The notes beneath the pieces are model-generated. The model was not told the origin of the DNA and made no database searches. It saw nothing but the letters and a program-made list of their open reading frames with translations. A stretch of DNA of 62,812 nucleotides, taken from Chryseobacterium rhizosphaerae. Its GTDB lineage: Bacteria > Bacteroidota > Bacteroidia > Flavobacteriales > Weeksellaceae. Of this stretch, positions 9,589 through 17,249 are shown in pieces (position 1 is the stretch's first letter; each line of letters begins with the position of its first letter). The stretch lies in contig NZ_QNUF01000030.1 in assembly GCF_003385455.1 (NCBI RefSeq), forward strand, positions 1 through 62,812. The letters are read 5' to 3'. Made by a program: the position numbers and the translations under genes.

Positions 9589-11718
9589 ATGAAAAAACTA
9601 TTTTTAACGCTTACGATTGCTGCGGCATTCCAAACTGTATCGGCACAGGAAATTACTTTAGATAAAATATATTCAGGATATTACCGTGGTAAGGGTATTG
9701 CCGGGATTACATCTATGAAAAACGGCGAAAACTATCTGGTTATAGAACCAGCAGGAATCGCAAAATATTCTTACAAAACTTCTCAGAAAGAAGGAAACCT
9801 TGTAGATGGAAAATTTGAAAGCTATGAATTTTCTGATGACGAGTCTAAAATTCTCTTACAAGTAGGAAGCCAGCCTATTTACAGGCATTCTTTTCTTGGA
9901 AAATTTGATGTAAAAGATTTAAAATCAGGAAAAGTAATCAGCTTAAATGAAGGCAAAACTGTTCAGGAGCCTAGATTTTCCCCTGATGCTACGAAAATAG
10001 CTTTTATCTCTGATAATAATTTATTCTATCAGGATCTGACTTCCGGAAAGATCACACAAATAACCAATGATGGTAAGAAGAATTCTATTATCAATGGATT
10101 GGCAGACTGGGTATATGAAGAAGAATTCGGGCATGCAAGACAATATGAATGGACAAAAAATTCTGATGCTATTGTATTTGTAAAATCTGATGAGAGCCAG
10201 GTTCCGGAAATTTATATTCCTATCTATGGAAAAAATCTTTACCCTGCTGAAATGCGTTACAAATATCCTAAGGCTGGTGAAAAGAATTCTGTAGTTTCTG
10301 CACAATTATACCGTCTGGACAGTGGAAAAACAATGCCATTGAATTTAGGATCTTTTAAAAACTATTATATTCCAAACGTTTTTCAAACGGCAAAAGCTGA
10401 TGAAATTGTTTTGATTACTTCCGAAAGAATTCAAAACGCTTCAGATATTTTAAAGGTCAATACTAAAACCGGAGCTGTTCAGAAATTATTTACTGAAACG
10501 GATGACAAATGGATTGATACGGATAGTCCTACTTTAGAATTTTTAGAAGACAATTCTTTCCTTTGGGCTTCTGAAAGAGATGGAAACCGTCATTTATACT
10601 GGTATGACAAAGATGGTAAGCTTAAGAAGCAAATCACTAAAGGAAACTGGGAGGTAACGGATTATTATGGTTTCAATCCAAAATCTAAAGAAATCTATGT
10701 TCAGACTACTGAAAAAGGAAGTATCAACAAGGTAATTTCTAAAGTAAATATTGAAAACGGAAAATCTCAGCTTATCTCTAATACGGAAGGAAACAATTCT
10801 GCCAACTTCAGCAAAAATTATAATTATTTCATTGAGACCTCTTCTACGGCTTCAAAACCTTATACTTATGTTTTAAAAGACGGAAATGGAAAGGCTGTAA
10901 AAGAACTTCAGAACAATAATGATCAGTTACAAAAATTAAAAACTGATAATTTTGCTGAAAAGGAATTCATTACCATTCCCAATGCAGTAGGTGATCAGAT
11001 GAATGCATGGATCATGAAACCTAAAAACTTTGATCCTACTAAGAAATATCCTTTATTCATGTTCCAATATTCAGGACCGGGATCTCAGCAGGTTTCCAAT
11101 TCCTGGGATAACGGAAATGCCATGTGGTTCAATCATTTGGTGCAGAAAGGGTATATCGTTGCTTGTGTAGATGGACGTGGAACAGGCTATAAAGGAGCTA
11201 AATATAAGAAAGTAACGTATATGAATTTAGGTAAATATGAGATTGAAGATCAGATTACTGCAGCTAAATGGTTCGGTACCCAATCTTATATTGACAAGAG
11301 CAGAATCGGAATGTTCGGATGGAGCTTCGGAGGCTATATGACAAGTTTGGCAATGACTAAAGGAGCAGATGTTTTCAAGATGGGAATTGCTGTTGCACCG
11401 GTAACCAACTGGAGATATTATGACTCTGTATACACTGAAAGATTTATGAGAACCCCTCAGGAAAATGCTGATGGATATGATAAAAACTCACCTACAGAAT
11501 ATGCTAATTTATTGAAAGGCAAATTCCTGTTGATCCACGGAACAGCTGATGACAACGTACATTTCCAGAATTCCATGGAATTTTCCGAAGCTTTAATTCA
11601 AAATAAAAAACAGTTTGATTTCATGGCTTATCCAGATAAAAATCACGGAATTTATGGAGGACAGACAAGACCACAGCTTTATCAGAAAATGACTGATTTT
11701 ATCTTAAACAATTTATAA
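9589..11718 (+). CDS. Dipeptidyl peptidase IV, S9 family serine peptidase
   Basis: Exported peptidase that removes N-terminal dipeptides, usually after proline. The signal peptide is MKKLFLTLTIAAAFQTVSAQ. A beta-propeller domain fills the first two thirds and carries the paired glutamates in YEEEFGHARQYEW that anchor the substrate N-terminus. The alpha/beta-hydrolase domain has GWSFGGY (Ser579), TADDNVH (Asp654) and KNHGIYGG (His686) as catalytic triad. It is 709 residues from the ATG at 9589, typical for Bacteroidota DPP IV. It probably supplies dipeptides to POT transporters such as those at 15.4-21 kb, an inference from substrate type only. Confidence 0.92.
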   Translation: MKKLFLTLTIAAAFQTVSAQEITLDKIYSGYYRGKGIAGITSMKNGENYLVIEPAGIAKYSYKTSQKEGNLVDGKFESYEFSDDESKILLQVGSQPIYRHSFLGKFDVKDLKSGKVISLNEGKTVQEPRFSPDATKIAFISDNNLFYQDLTSGKITQITNDGKKNSIINGLADWVYEEEFGHARQYEWTKNSDAIVFVKSDESQVPEIYIPIYGKNLYPAEMRYKYPKAGEKNSVVSAQLYRLDSGKTMPLNLGSFKNYYIPNVFQTAKADEIVLITSERIQNASDILKVNTKTGAVQKLFTETDDKWIDTDSPTLEFLEDNSFLWASERDGNRHLYWYDKDGKLKKQITKGNWEVTDYYGFNPKSKEIYVQTTEKGSINKVISKVNIENGKSQLISNTEGNNSANFSKNYNYFIETSSTASKPYTYVLKDGNGKAVKELQNNNDQLQKLKTDNFAEKEFITIPNAVGDQMNAWIMKPKNFDPTKKYPLFMFQYSGPGSQQVSNSWDNGNAMWFNHLVQKGYIVACVDGRGTGYKGAKYKKVTYMNLGKYEIEDQITAAKWFGTQSYIDKSRIGMFGWSFGGYMTSLAMTKGADVFKMGIAVAPVTNWRYYDSVYTERFMRTPQENADGYDKNSPTEYANLLKGKFLLIHGTADDNVHFQNSMEFSEALIQNKKQFDFMAYPDKNHGIYGGQTRPQLYQKMTDFILNNL

Positions 11719-11750
11719 GAAAGTACTTCTTACAAATAAAACTTACTATA

Positions 11751-11782
11751 GATCCCTTTCAAAATTTGAAAGGGATTTTTAT
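11751..11782. terminator. Terminator shared by DPP IV and the GLPGLI operon
   Basis: The hairpin of ATCCCTTTCAAA and TTTGAAAGGGAT is followed by T-runs on the plus strand and lies between converging genes. Confidence 0.75.
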
Positions 11783-11787
11783 TTTGT

Positions 11788-12612
11788 TTATGGATATTTC
11801 ATCGCCTTATCCAATTCTATGGGGTTATTAAAAGCCTTTATTTTTTTTCTCTCATTACCTTCGGCAGGTTTCAACTGTTCTTTAGAGAGAACGGTTCCGT
11901 CTTCCAACAACAATTTCTGTCCTTCGCGCATGGTCAAATTTCCATTCAATACATATTTAAAGGGATTGGAGTAGAGGTCCAACCTTAGTTTATTTAAATC
12001 TTTCTGGGTAATGGGAATCGCTCTGGATATAGAGGCATTTAATGAATTACGTTTATAATCATCCGGAATCTTTTCACTCTTAATCACATTAAAATAGTAA
12101 TTCTTTTGGGTATCATACAATTCCATAATCAATCCCGGTAATCCGTTAAACTTATAAGGTCCGTAGGGTATTGGGATATCTTTAGTAAACCATGCGATCC
12201 AGTTTCTTCCTCCGAATTGAGTACTAGCTTTTTGAAGCCGGAAATTATTAGAAATTTTTACACTGTCCATAATAGTCCATTGTTGTTTGGATTCTTCAGA
12301 TAATTTATAGAAGGTCGCATCACCGATATATTCATAGTTTTGAAAGATATTGCTATCATTTTTTTTGATAAGGAAAGAGGTCAGCCTGTTTCCTTTAAAT
12401 GCATATTGCCCAGTAGCAACAAATAATGAATCACTAATATAATTCAGTCTGTTATAATAGGCTATATCCTCTTTTGTAATGTCCAGATAATAATTTTCCC
12501 GGGTGATCTCTTTTGAGGTTGAATCTTTCTTGTATTTCACCTCATAGATGAACCTGTTATTCTGAGAAAAAAACATCACAGTTCCTAGTAGTATAAATAA
12601 TAAATTTTTCAT
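11788..12612 (-). CDS. GLPGLI family protein
   Basis: A 274-residue exported protein of the Bacteroidota GLPGLI family, named after the motif seen here in YKFNGLPGLIMELYD (about residue 160). It has a short hydrophobic signal (MKNLLFILLGTVMFFSQ). The biochemical role of the family is unknown; members often sit beside TonB-dependent or peptide-export loci. The gene begins 8 bases after the stop of the VKOR-fusion gene, so the two are almost certainly co-transcribed. That links it to the cysteine-rich peptide locus. Confidence 0.85.
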   Translation of the reverse strand: MKNLLFILLGTVMFFSQNNRFIYEVKYKKDSTSKEITRENYYLDITKEDIAYYNRLNYISDSLFVATGQYAFKGNRLTSFLIKKNDSNIFQNYEYIGDATFYKLSEESKQQWTIMDSVKISNNFRLQKASTQFGGRNWIAWFTKDIPIPYGPYKFNGLPGLIMELYDTQKNYYFNVIKSEKIPDDYKRNSLNASISRAIPITQKDLNKLRLDLYSNPFKYVLNGNLTMREGQKLLLEDGTVLSKEQLKPAEGNERKKIKAFNNPIELDKAMKYP

Positions 12613-12620
12613 AATTAATT

Positions 12621-14183
12621 TTAATTTTCTGATAAAAACTCGGGGATAAAATACTCAAGATCCGCTCTTTCATACTGAATGGGGTATTCCGTATCATTGA
12701 GAAAAATATCAGGTGTAAAGTGAACGCTATTGTTGATGCACCATTTTTCATGATCTTTTAAAACATTAAGTGCCGCTTCTGAACTTCCAAAATATTTAGA
12801 ATACCTTTTATACCATCCGTTTTTATTTTCAGTATACCCCTGAACCGCATACCAGCTGTTTAAGCCTTCTAAAAACTCAGTTTTATTTTCACTGTTGAGG
12901 TATATATTGGTAAGGTTGACATGAACTGTTTTATTATCCTCGTCATCTCTGTTAAGGTCTATATCGAAGAAAATATTGATTCTCAGTTCAGCAGAATACA
13001 TCTTAACCAACTTTAGAAAAGTAGGATAAAATTCTTTGCAATGCTTACAAAAAGGGTTGGTAATAAAGGTCAAACTTTGATCGGCATGTTTATTCCCAAA
13101 TACAAAAGCACCCGAAACATCTGTATCAATTAATTTTTTCTGAAAGGACAGGTTATTTTTAAAAAACAAATAGTTTCTCCTGAATTTCAGGTTTCTCTTA
13201 ATGGTATTTTCATTTTTCTGTGCAATCTCGTTTTTCATCCTTAGATTCAAGAGAACGATTAAGGAACCAAAAATTCCAATTAAAAATAAAATTATAGAAC
13301 CCAGATTTATTTTCTTGGAATCAAAAGGTATAAGATTAGCTGCAAGTAATTGGATACATACACAGGTTATAATGATCATACACACCGGACAATATTTCCT
13401 GACCACAAAGACCTGATAATATAAAGATAAGCAAGCTATGGGTATAAAGGCAAATAAAGCATATTGATAGACAGCAAAAAAGAATCCGATGTCTTTTACC
13501 AGGGAAAATAAAATGAAACACGTTATTTGGCTGGTAAAAAACAACATTGATATCTCAGATAAATCTATTTTATTGAAAATTTTCCATTTTTTTGAATTAA
13601 AAACCAAGTCGCAATCCGTATTCAAGTAATTACTTTTGCACACTCCCACCGGAATAAATGTTCCCTTACCATGGGTTTTCTTATAAGCTTCATAAGCAAA
13701 AACAAACCCCAATAAAGAAGTAAGTGCAAAAGCTAATTGTAAAATTATACTGGAAGAATTAGATCCCAAAAGAAATAAAAACAATAGTATAAGGATTCCC
13801 CAATTGATATAAGAATAATTTAGTTTTGATTTTGTAGTTGCAAGTTCGCCTTCTTTTTCAATAACAAGTATTATATTTTCCCATTTTGAAAAAAAATCAT
13901 TCATTGGGGAACCATTAATTATCAATTTATCATTCTTATTTTTCACAGCAGCCAGCTCTCCTTCTACTAAAGCCAGAAAATTTTCAGGTAAAATATCTTT
14001 TTCATCATTATCTATTCTGTAGCTGTAGTTTTCAATATTGAAAAAGTGTAATGCATCAGAAAATGCTAAAAGACTAGGAAAATCCGGATGCCCTTCCAAC
14101 TGAAGCTCAAATTCATCCCGATCAACATATATTTTATTATCATCTAAATAATTGATAACAGCAGTGTAGCTTTTGTGTGTCAT
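12621..14183 (-). CDS. C39-like / vitamin K epoxide reductase / thioredoxin fusion protein
   Basis: A 520-residue membrane oxidoreductase with three parts. Residues 1-110 resemble a peptidase-C39-like domain (HPDFPSLLAFSDALHFF) but lack the catalytic cysteine. Residues 120-315 form a multi-helix VKOR domain with the loop cysteine pair C182/C191 and the active-site CPVC (265-268). Residues 355-520 are a thioredoxin/DsbA-like domain with FCKHC (C379, C382). Such fusions are predicted to make disulphide bonds in exported proteins, passing electrons from the thioredoxin site to the VKOR site and then to quinone. Its place next to two six-cysteine exported peptides suggests they are substrates. 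A terminator separates it from peptide 1. Confidence 0.85.
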   Translation of the reverse strand: MTHKSYTAVINYLDDNKIYVDRDEFELQLEGHPDFPSLLAFSDALHFFNIENYSYRIDNDEKDILPENFLALVEGELAAVKNKNDKLIINGSPMNDFFSKWENIILVIEKEGELATTKSKLNYSYINWGILILLFLFLLGSNSSSIILQLAFALTSLLGFVFAYEAYKKTHGKGTFIPVGVCKSNYLNTDCDLVFNSKKWKIFNKIDLSEISMLFFTSQITCFILFSLVKDIGFFFAVYQYALFAFIPIACLSLYYQVFVVRKYCPVCMIIITCVCIQLLAANLIPFDSKKINLGSIILFLIGIFGSLIVLLNLRMKNEIAQKNENTIKRNLKFRRNYLFFKNNLSFQKKLIDTDVSGAFVFGNKHADQSLTFITNPFCKHCKEFYPTFLKLVKMYSAELRINIFFDIDLNRDDEDNKTVHVNLTNIYLNSENKTEFLEGLNSWYAVQGYTENKNGWYKRYSKYFGSSEAALNVLKDHEKWCINNSVHFTPDIFLNDTEYPIQYERADLEYFIPEFLSEN

Positions 14184-14209
14184 TTTTTTACATCATTTGC
14201 GTTTCAAAA

Positions 14210-14232
14210 AACGGCAACAGTTTCCTGTTGCC
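14210..14232 (-). terminator. Terminator after cysteine-rich peptide 1
   Basis: GGCAACAG and CTGTTGCC (14213-14232) form a perfect hairpin with a tetraloop; the minus-strand tail is GTTTTTTG. It would limit read-through from the abundant peptide message into the maturation genes. Confidence 0.7.
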
Positions 14233-14253
14233 ATTTTAAAGAATGAGTCTTAA

Positions 14254-14442
14254 TTATCCGCAACAAAAAGTTCCATTGCAATAAGAATCTCCATTACCAT
14301 TATGGGTATTCGCACAAGCTGCATTCGTACATGCACATCCCAGCTCAGTATATGGATCTTCTTTTATAAGTCCTCCTTTAATTGTTCTCTGCTCCTCTCT
14401 GGATAAGCTTCCTTTCATTTTTTTTAAATCGATTTTTTTCAT
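14254..14442 (-). CDS. Double-glycine leader, six-cysteine secreted peptide 1
   Basis: A 62-residue precursor. The leader (residues 1-24) ends LSREEQRTIKGG, the Bacteroidota double-glycine type cut during export by C39-containing ABC transporters. The predicted 38-residue product begins LIKEDPYTELGCAC and holds six cysteines in the pattern C-x-C-x4-C-x11-C-x4-C-C. It is a paralogue of peptide 2 (14574-14756): the leaders differ at one residue (Met9 here, Leu in peptide 2), while the cores diverge except for LIKEDP and the cysteines. A bacteriocin, pheromone or ribosomally made natural product are all possible. No C39 transporter gene is in the window. Confidence 0.82.
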   Translation of the reverse strand: MKKIDLKKMKGSLSREEQRTIKGGLIKEDPYTELGCACTNAACANTHNGNGDSYCNGTFCCG

Positions 14443-14484
14443 GTTGTTTTTTAATTAAATTGTTTTGTGTCATTATTGACCTTT

Positions 14485-14492
14485 CAAAGCTA
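14485..14492 (-). promoter_or_regulatory. -7 element of peptide 1
   Basis: TAGCTTTG on the minus strand fits TAnnTTTG. No TTG is found 17-23 bases upstream, so the promoter may need an activator. The same element with the same flanks occurs before peptide 2. Confidence 0.5.
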
Positions 14493-14547
14493 AAAATAAA
14501 ATTCAAATGATTGTGAAATAATTCTTGTTATTTCCTTGCAATTTTCT

Positions 14548-14571
14548 TGCAGAACATGTACCTATTGTGCA
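14548..14571. promoter_or_regulatory. Degenerate copy of the HTH operator
   Basis: The arms TGCAGAACATG and CCTATTGTGCA match the palindrome at 14861-14884, with 8 of 11 arm positions still symmetric. It starts 56 bases from the end of the -7 box of peptide 1, exactly the spacing of the intact copy relative to peptide 2. Confidence 0.5.
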
Positions 14572-14573
14572 TG

Positions 14574-14756
14574 TTATCTACAGCAAAAGCCAGCAGTGCA
14601 GTGAGCGTCTCCAGTATTATTCCAAAAATAACAAGCTGCGCTTACACACCCACAACTCAACACGTCTGGATCCTCTTTTATGAGTCCTCCTTTAATTGTT
14701 CTCTGCTCCTCTCTGGATAGGCTTCCTTTCAATTTTTTTAAATCGATTTTTTTCAT
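14574..14756 (-). CDS. Double-glycine leader, six-cysteine secreted peptide 2
   Basis: A 60-residue precursor starting at the ATG at 14756; a longer frame to 14819 would cross the -7 box and is rejected. Leader residues 1-24 end in GG and are near-identical to peptide 1. The predicted 36-residue product begins LIKEDPDVLSCGC and has six cysteines in the pattern C-x-C-x4-C-x10-C-x4-C-C. The tandem arrangement with matching upstream sequence indicates a recent duplication of the whole promoter-gene unit followed by rapid change of the core between cysteines, as in toxins or signals under diversifying selection (inference). Confidence 0.82.
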   Translation of the reverse strand: MKKIDLKKLKGSLSREEQRTIKGGLIKEDPDVLSCGCVSAACYFWNNTGDAHCTAGFCCR

Positions 14757-14797
14757 GTTGTTTTTTATAAAATTGTTCTGTGCCACTATTGACATTT

Positions 14798-14805
14798 CAA
14801 AGCTA
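14798..14805 (-). promoter_or_regulatory. -7 element of peptide 2
   Basis: TAGCTTTG on the minus strand, identical to the element before peptide 1, again without a properly spaced TTG. The perfect palindrome at 14861-14884 lies upstream in the position expected of an activator site. Confidence 0.5.
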
Positions 14806-14859
14806 AAAATAAAATTCAAACAGGAGTGATATATTTATTGTAATTTCCTTGTAATTTTC

Positions 14860-14890
14860 TTGCAAAATAGGCACCTATTTTGCATATTTG
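14860..14890 (+). promoter_or_regulatory. Promoter of the HTH regulator
   Basis: TTG (14860-14862), 20 bases, then CATATTTG (14883-14890), one base off the TAnnTTTG box. The spacer is filled by the palindrome at 14861-14884, so a protein bound there should block this promoter. Confidence 0.5.
14861..14884. promoter_or_regulatory. 24-bp perfect palindromic operator
   Basis: TGCAAAATAGG and CCTATTTTGCA are perfect 11-base inverted arms around CA. It sits between peptide 2 and the divergent HTH gene and is the likely binding site of that regulator. Confidence 0.7.
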
Positions 14891-14905
14891 TATAAAACAT
14901 TAGAA

Positions 14906-15271
14906 ATGATGGTCCAGGAAAAACTCAGAAACCTACGTAAACAAAAAGGCATGTCACAAGAAAAAATGGCTAAAGCAATATCTACAGACCCTTCGAATTA
15001 TTCTCGCAAAGAGCGTGGAGAAGTAAAAATTCATGATGATGAATGGCAAAAACTAGCCGAGGCTCTTGATGTTCCTGTTGAAGACATTAAAGAGTCTGAA
15101 AGTAAATTTTCTATCAATAATGACAATTCTACATTCCATGATAATTCCGGAAATTATAATCAATATTTCAGTATCTCTAACTCTATTGTAGAAAACCTTC
15201 AAGATTATATAAGTCTTTTAAAGAAAGAAATCCATGAACTAAAAGAAGAAATTAAGATTTTAAAATCTTAA
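14906..15271 (+). CDS. XRE-type HTH regulator of the peptide locus
   Basis: A 121-residue protein. Residues 3-65 are an HTH_3 domain (KLRNLRKQKGMSQEKMAKAI, then NYSRKERGEVKI). A linker rich in Asn/Ser follows, and the C-terminal 35 residues (VENLQDYISLLKKEIHELKE) form a leucine-zipper-like coiled coil, suggesting a dimer or tetramer. It is divergent from the peptide genes, with a perfect palindrome inside its own promoter. Likely an autorepressor and possibly activator of the peptides (inference). The ATG pair at 14906/14909 is preferred to an upstream TTG that lies in the -7 box. Confidence 0.82.
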   Translation: MMVQEKLRNLRKQKGMSQEKMAKAISTDPSNYSRKERGEVKIHDDEWQKLAEALDVPVEDIKESESKFSINNDNSTFHDNSGNYNQYFSISNSIVENLQDYISLLKKEIHELKEEIKILKS

Positions 15272-15340
15272 CTTCATTCAATAAAACCACAAAATCTGGT
15301 TAAAAAAGATTGAATATCTTTTTCATTTTATAAACATATT

Positions 15341-15371
15341 AAAATCTCCTGATCGAGTCAGGAGATTTTCT
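15341..15371 (+). terminator. Terminator of the HTH regulator gene
   Basis: AAAATCTCCTGA and TCAGGAGATTTT form a 12-bp hairpin with the loop TCGAG, followed by CTATTTATTT. Confidence 0.75.
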
Positions 15372-15431
15372 ATTTATTTCATTAATCATTTCGCTCAGTA
15401 TTATTTATTTTATCAATTGAAATTAAAAACT

Positions 15432-15439
15432 TATTTTTG
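15432..15439 (+). promoter_or_regulatory. -7 element of the first POT transporter gene
   Basis: TATTTTTG matches TAnnTTTG and lies 22 bases before the ATG at 15461, which argues against a TTG start at 15437. Confidence 0.45.
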
Positions 15440-15460
15440 GGAAATTTGAAAATTGATTAT

Positions 15461-17116
15461 ATGAAGACTAAACATCCTAAAGGGCTACCCTTCCTCTTTT
15501 TCACTGAAATGTGGGAGCGTTTCGGATACTACCTGATTCTTGGAATCTTTGTACTATATGTTATTGAGCCCACAGGTATGAAGGGAGGCCTTGGACTGCC
15601 AGACAAAACAGCTGATGATATTTTCGGGACTTATATTGCCCTGACATACCTTACCCCTTTCATTGGCGGATTTTTAGCAGACAGGGTTTTAGGATATATC
15701 AGATCTATTTATATCGGTGGATTTTTAATGGCTGCAGGATATATTGGGATGGGAGTTTTCAAAGACCTGCCGCTATTTTATTCGTCTTTAGCTTTAATTA
15801 TCATTGGAAATGGTTTTTTTAAGCCTACAATTTCTACTCTTTTAGGAAACCTGTATTCTGAAGAACCCTATAAAGCCAATAAAGATTCCGGATATAATAT
15901 TTTCTATATGGGAATCAATATCGGTGCATTTATCTGTAATATTATTGCTGCCTTCATGCGTAATAAATTCGGATGGGGTGAAGCATTCATCACTGCCGGA
16001 GTAGGAATGCTGATCGGTATGGTAATTTTCACGATCGGAAGAAAACACTATATCCATGCTGCACAGATGAAACCGGTGCAGGAAGGAGACACCAAACTTT
16101 CTGAAATTATGCTTAAAGTATTTGTTCCCGCTATTATTGCCGGAGCAATCGGTTGGTTTATTCCTAACAATATTTTTGGGAGTGACAGCACAGATGCCTT
16201 TATATTTGCATGTGTTCCTGTTATTTACTTTTATGCCTCTCTTTATTTCAAAGCTAAACCGGATGAAAAAGCTTCTATTGGCGCCCTATTATCCGTATTC
16301 CTGATCAGTATGTTTTTCTGGGCTGTATTTAAGCAAAACGGTACTGCCTTGACAAGATGGGCCAATTATTATACAGACAGAAGTGTTCCGGCATCTTTAG
16401 AAAAGCCGCTGGAAGGAATTTACATGGTGGATGGGAAGAGCTATGAAGATAAAGAAACCCCTGTATATGACAACCAGTTCAGATCTCAAAAAGATGAAAA
16501 GGGAGATACCAGGAAAGAAACAGGAAAAGATGTTTATTTTAAAAATATTTCTCCCGAACAGCGGGCTGCTCTTGAAAAGAATCCTGAAAACAAAGTATAT
16601 CTGTACAATACTGAATTATTCCAGTCTATTAATCCGTTTTGGGTAATTGCTCTGACCCCTGTCATAGTTGGCTTTTGGGCCCTTTTAAGACGAAAAGGTA
16701 AAGAGCCGTTAACCCCTACTAAAATAGTTTTAGGACTATTTATTTCAGGACTATCCTGTCTGGTGATGGTATTAGCAGTAATGGCCGGAGATAACGGAGC
16801 TGTAAAAGTTTCTCCTTTATGGCTGGTAGCCAGTTATGGTGTGATTACTATTGGGGAATTATGCCTTTCGCCTATGGGACTTTCTTTTGTCTCAAAACTT
16901 TCACCGGCAAGAATTACAGCCCTGATGATGGGAGGATTTTTCCTTGCCAACTCTGTAGGAAACAAGCTTTCAGGGATCCTTGCCAGCACCTGGTATAACT
17001 ACGAAAACAAGACGAATTATTTTCTTGTTAATTTCGGTTTGTTAATATTTGCTACGCTTTTAGGCCTTTCTATGTTAAAAAGATTAAATAAAATTATGAA
17101 GGAAAAAGGGCACTAA
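15461..17116 (+). CDS. POT/PTR2 family peptide:H+ symporter 1
   Basis: A 551-residue inner-membrane di/tripeptide importer of the proton-dependent oligopeptide family. The first helix carries the proton-coupling motif FTEMWERFGYY (ExxERFxYY); FKPTISTLLGNLY and FYMGINIGAFI follow in helices 4-5, and GELCLSPMGLSFVSKL in the C-terminal half. Between the halves is a hydrophilic insert (about residues 320-390) absent from the third paralogue. It is the first of three POT genes in a row (15461, 17250, 19556), each with its own promoter or terminator, so they are probably expressed separately. Confidence 0.92.
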   Translation: MKTKHPKGLPFLFFTEMWERFGYYLILGIFVLYVIEPTGMKGGLGLPDKTADDIFGTYIALTYLTPFIGGFLADRVLGYIRSIYIGGFLMAAGYIGMGVFKDLPLFYSSLALIIIGNGFFKPTISTLLGNLYSEEPYKANKDSGYNIFYMGINIGAFICNIIAAFMRNKFGWGEAFITAGVGMLIGMVIFTIGRKHYIHAAQMKPVQEGDTKLSEIMLKVFVPAIIAGAIGWFIPNNIFGSDSTDAFIFACVPVIYFYASLYFKAKPDEKASIGALLSVFLISMFFWAVFKQNGTALTRWANYYTDRSVPASLEKPLEGIYMVDGKSYEDKETPVYDNQFRSQKDEKGDTRKETGKDVYFKNISPEQRAALEKNPENKVYLYNTELFQSINPFWVIALTPVIVGFWALLRRKGKEPLTPTKIVLGLFISGLSCLVMVLAVMAGDNGAVKVSPLWLVASYGVITIGELCLSPMGLSFVSKLSPARITALMMGGFFLANSVGNKLSGILASTWYNYENKTNYFLVNFGLLIFATLLGLSMLKRLNKIMKEKGH

Positions 17117-17138
17117 TCCTTAGTATTTATAAAGAATA

Positions 17139-17171
17139 TAAAGCTGCAGAATGGTTCTGCAGCTTTTTTAT
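17139..17171 (+). terminator. Terminator of POT transporter 1
   Basis: AAGCTGCAGAA, loop TGG, TTCTGCAGCTT, then a T-run. Confidence 0.8.
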
Positions 17172-17191
17172 TTAAAAATAAAATTAAAACC

Positions 17192-17221
17192 TTGCCAAAA
17201 ACCCAAAATAAACTATATTTG
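17192..17221 (+). promoter_or_regulatory. Promoter of POT transporter 2
   Basis: TTG (17192-17194), 19 bases, TATATTTG (17214-17221). This is a full match to the Bacteroidota -33/-7 consensus, 28 bases before the start codon. Confidence 0.75.
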
Positions 17222-17249
17222 TCAGTCTTAACAAAAATTAACAATAGAA

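Noticed and set aside
14757..14819. Longer start for peptide 2
   Set aside because: It would translate through the -7 box at 14798-14805 and hide the leader peptide.
14888..14905. TTG start of the HTH regulator
   Set aside because: It lies within the -7 element; ATGs at 14906 and 14909 are available.
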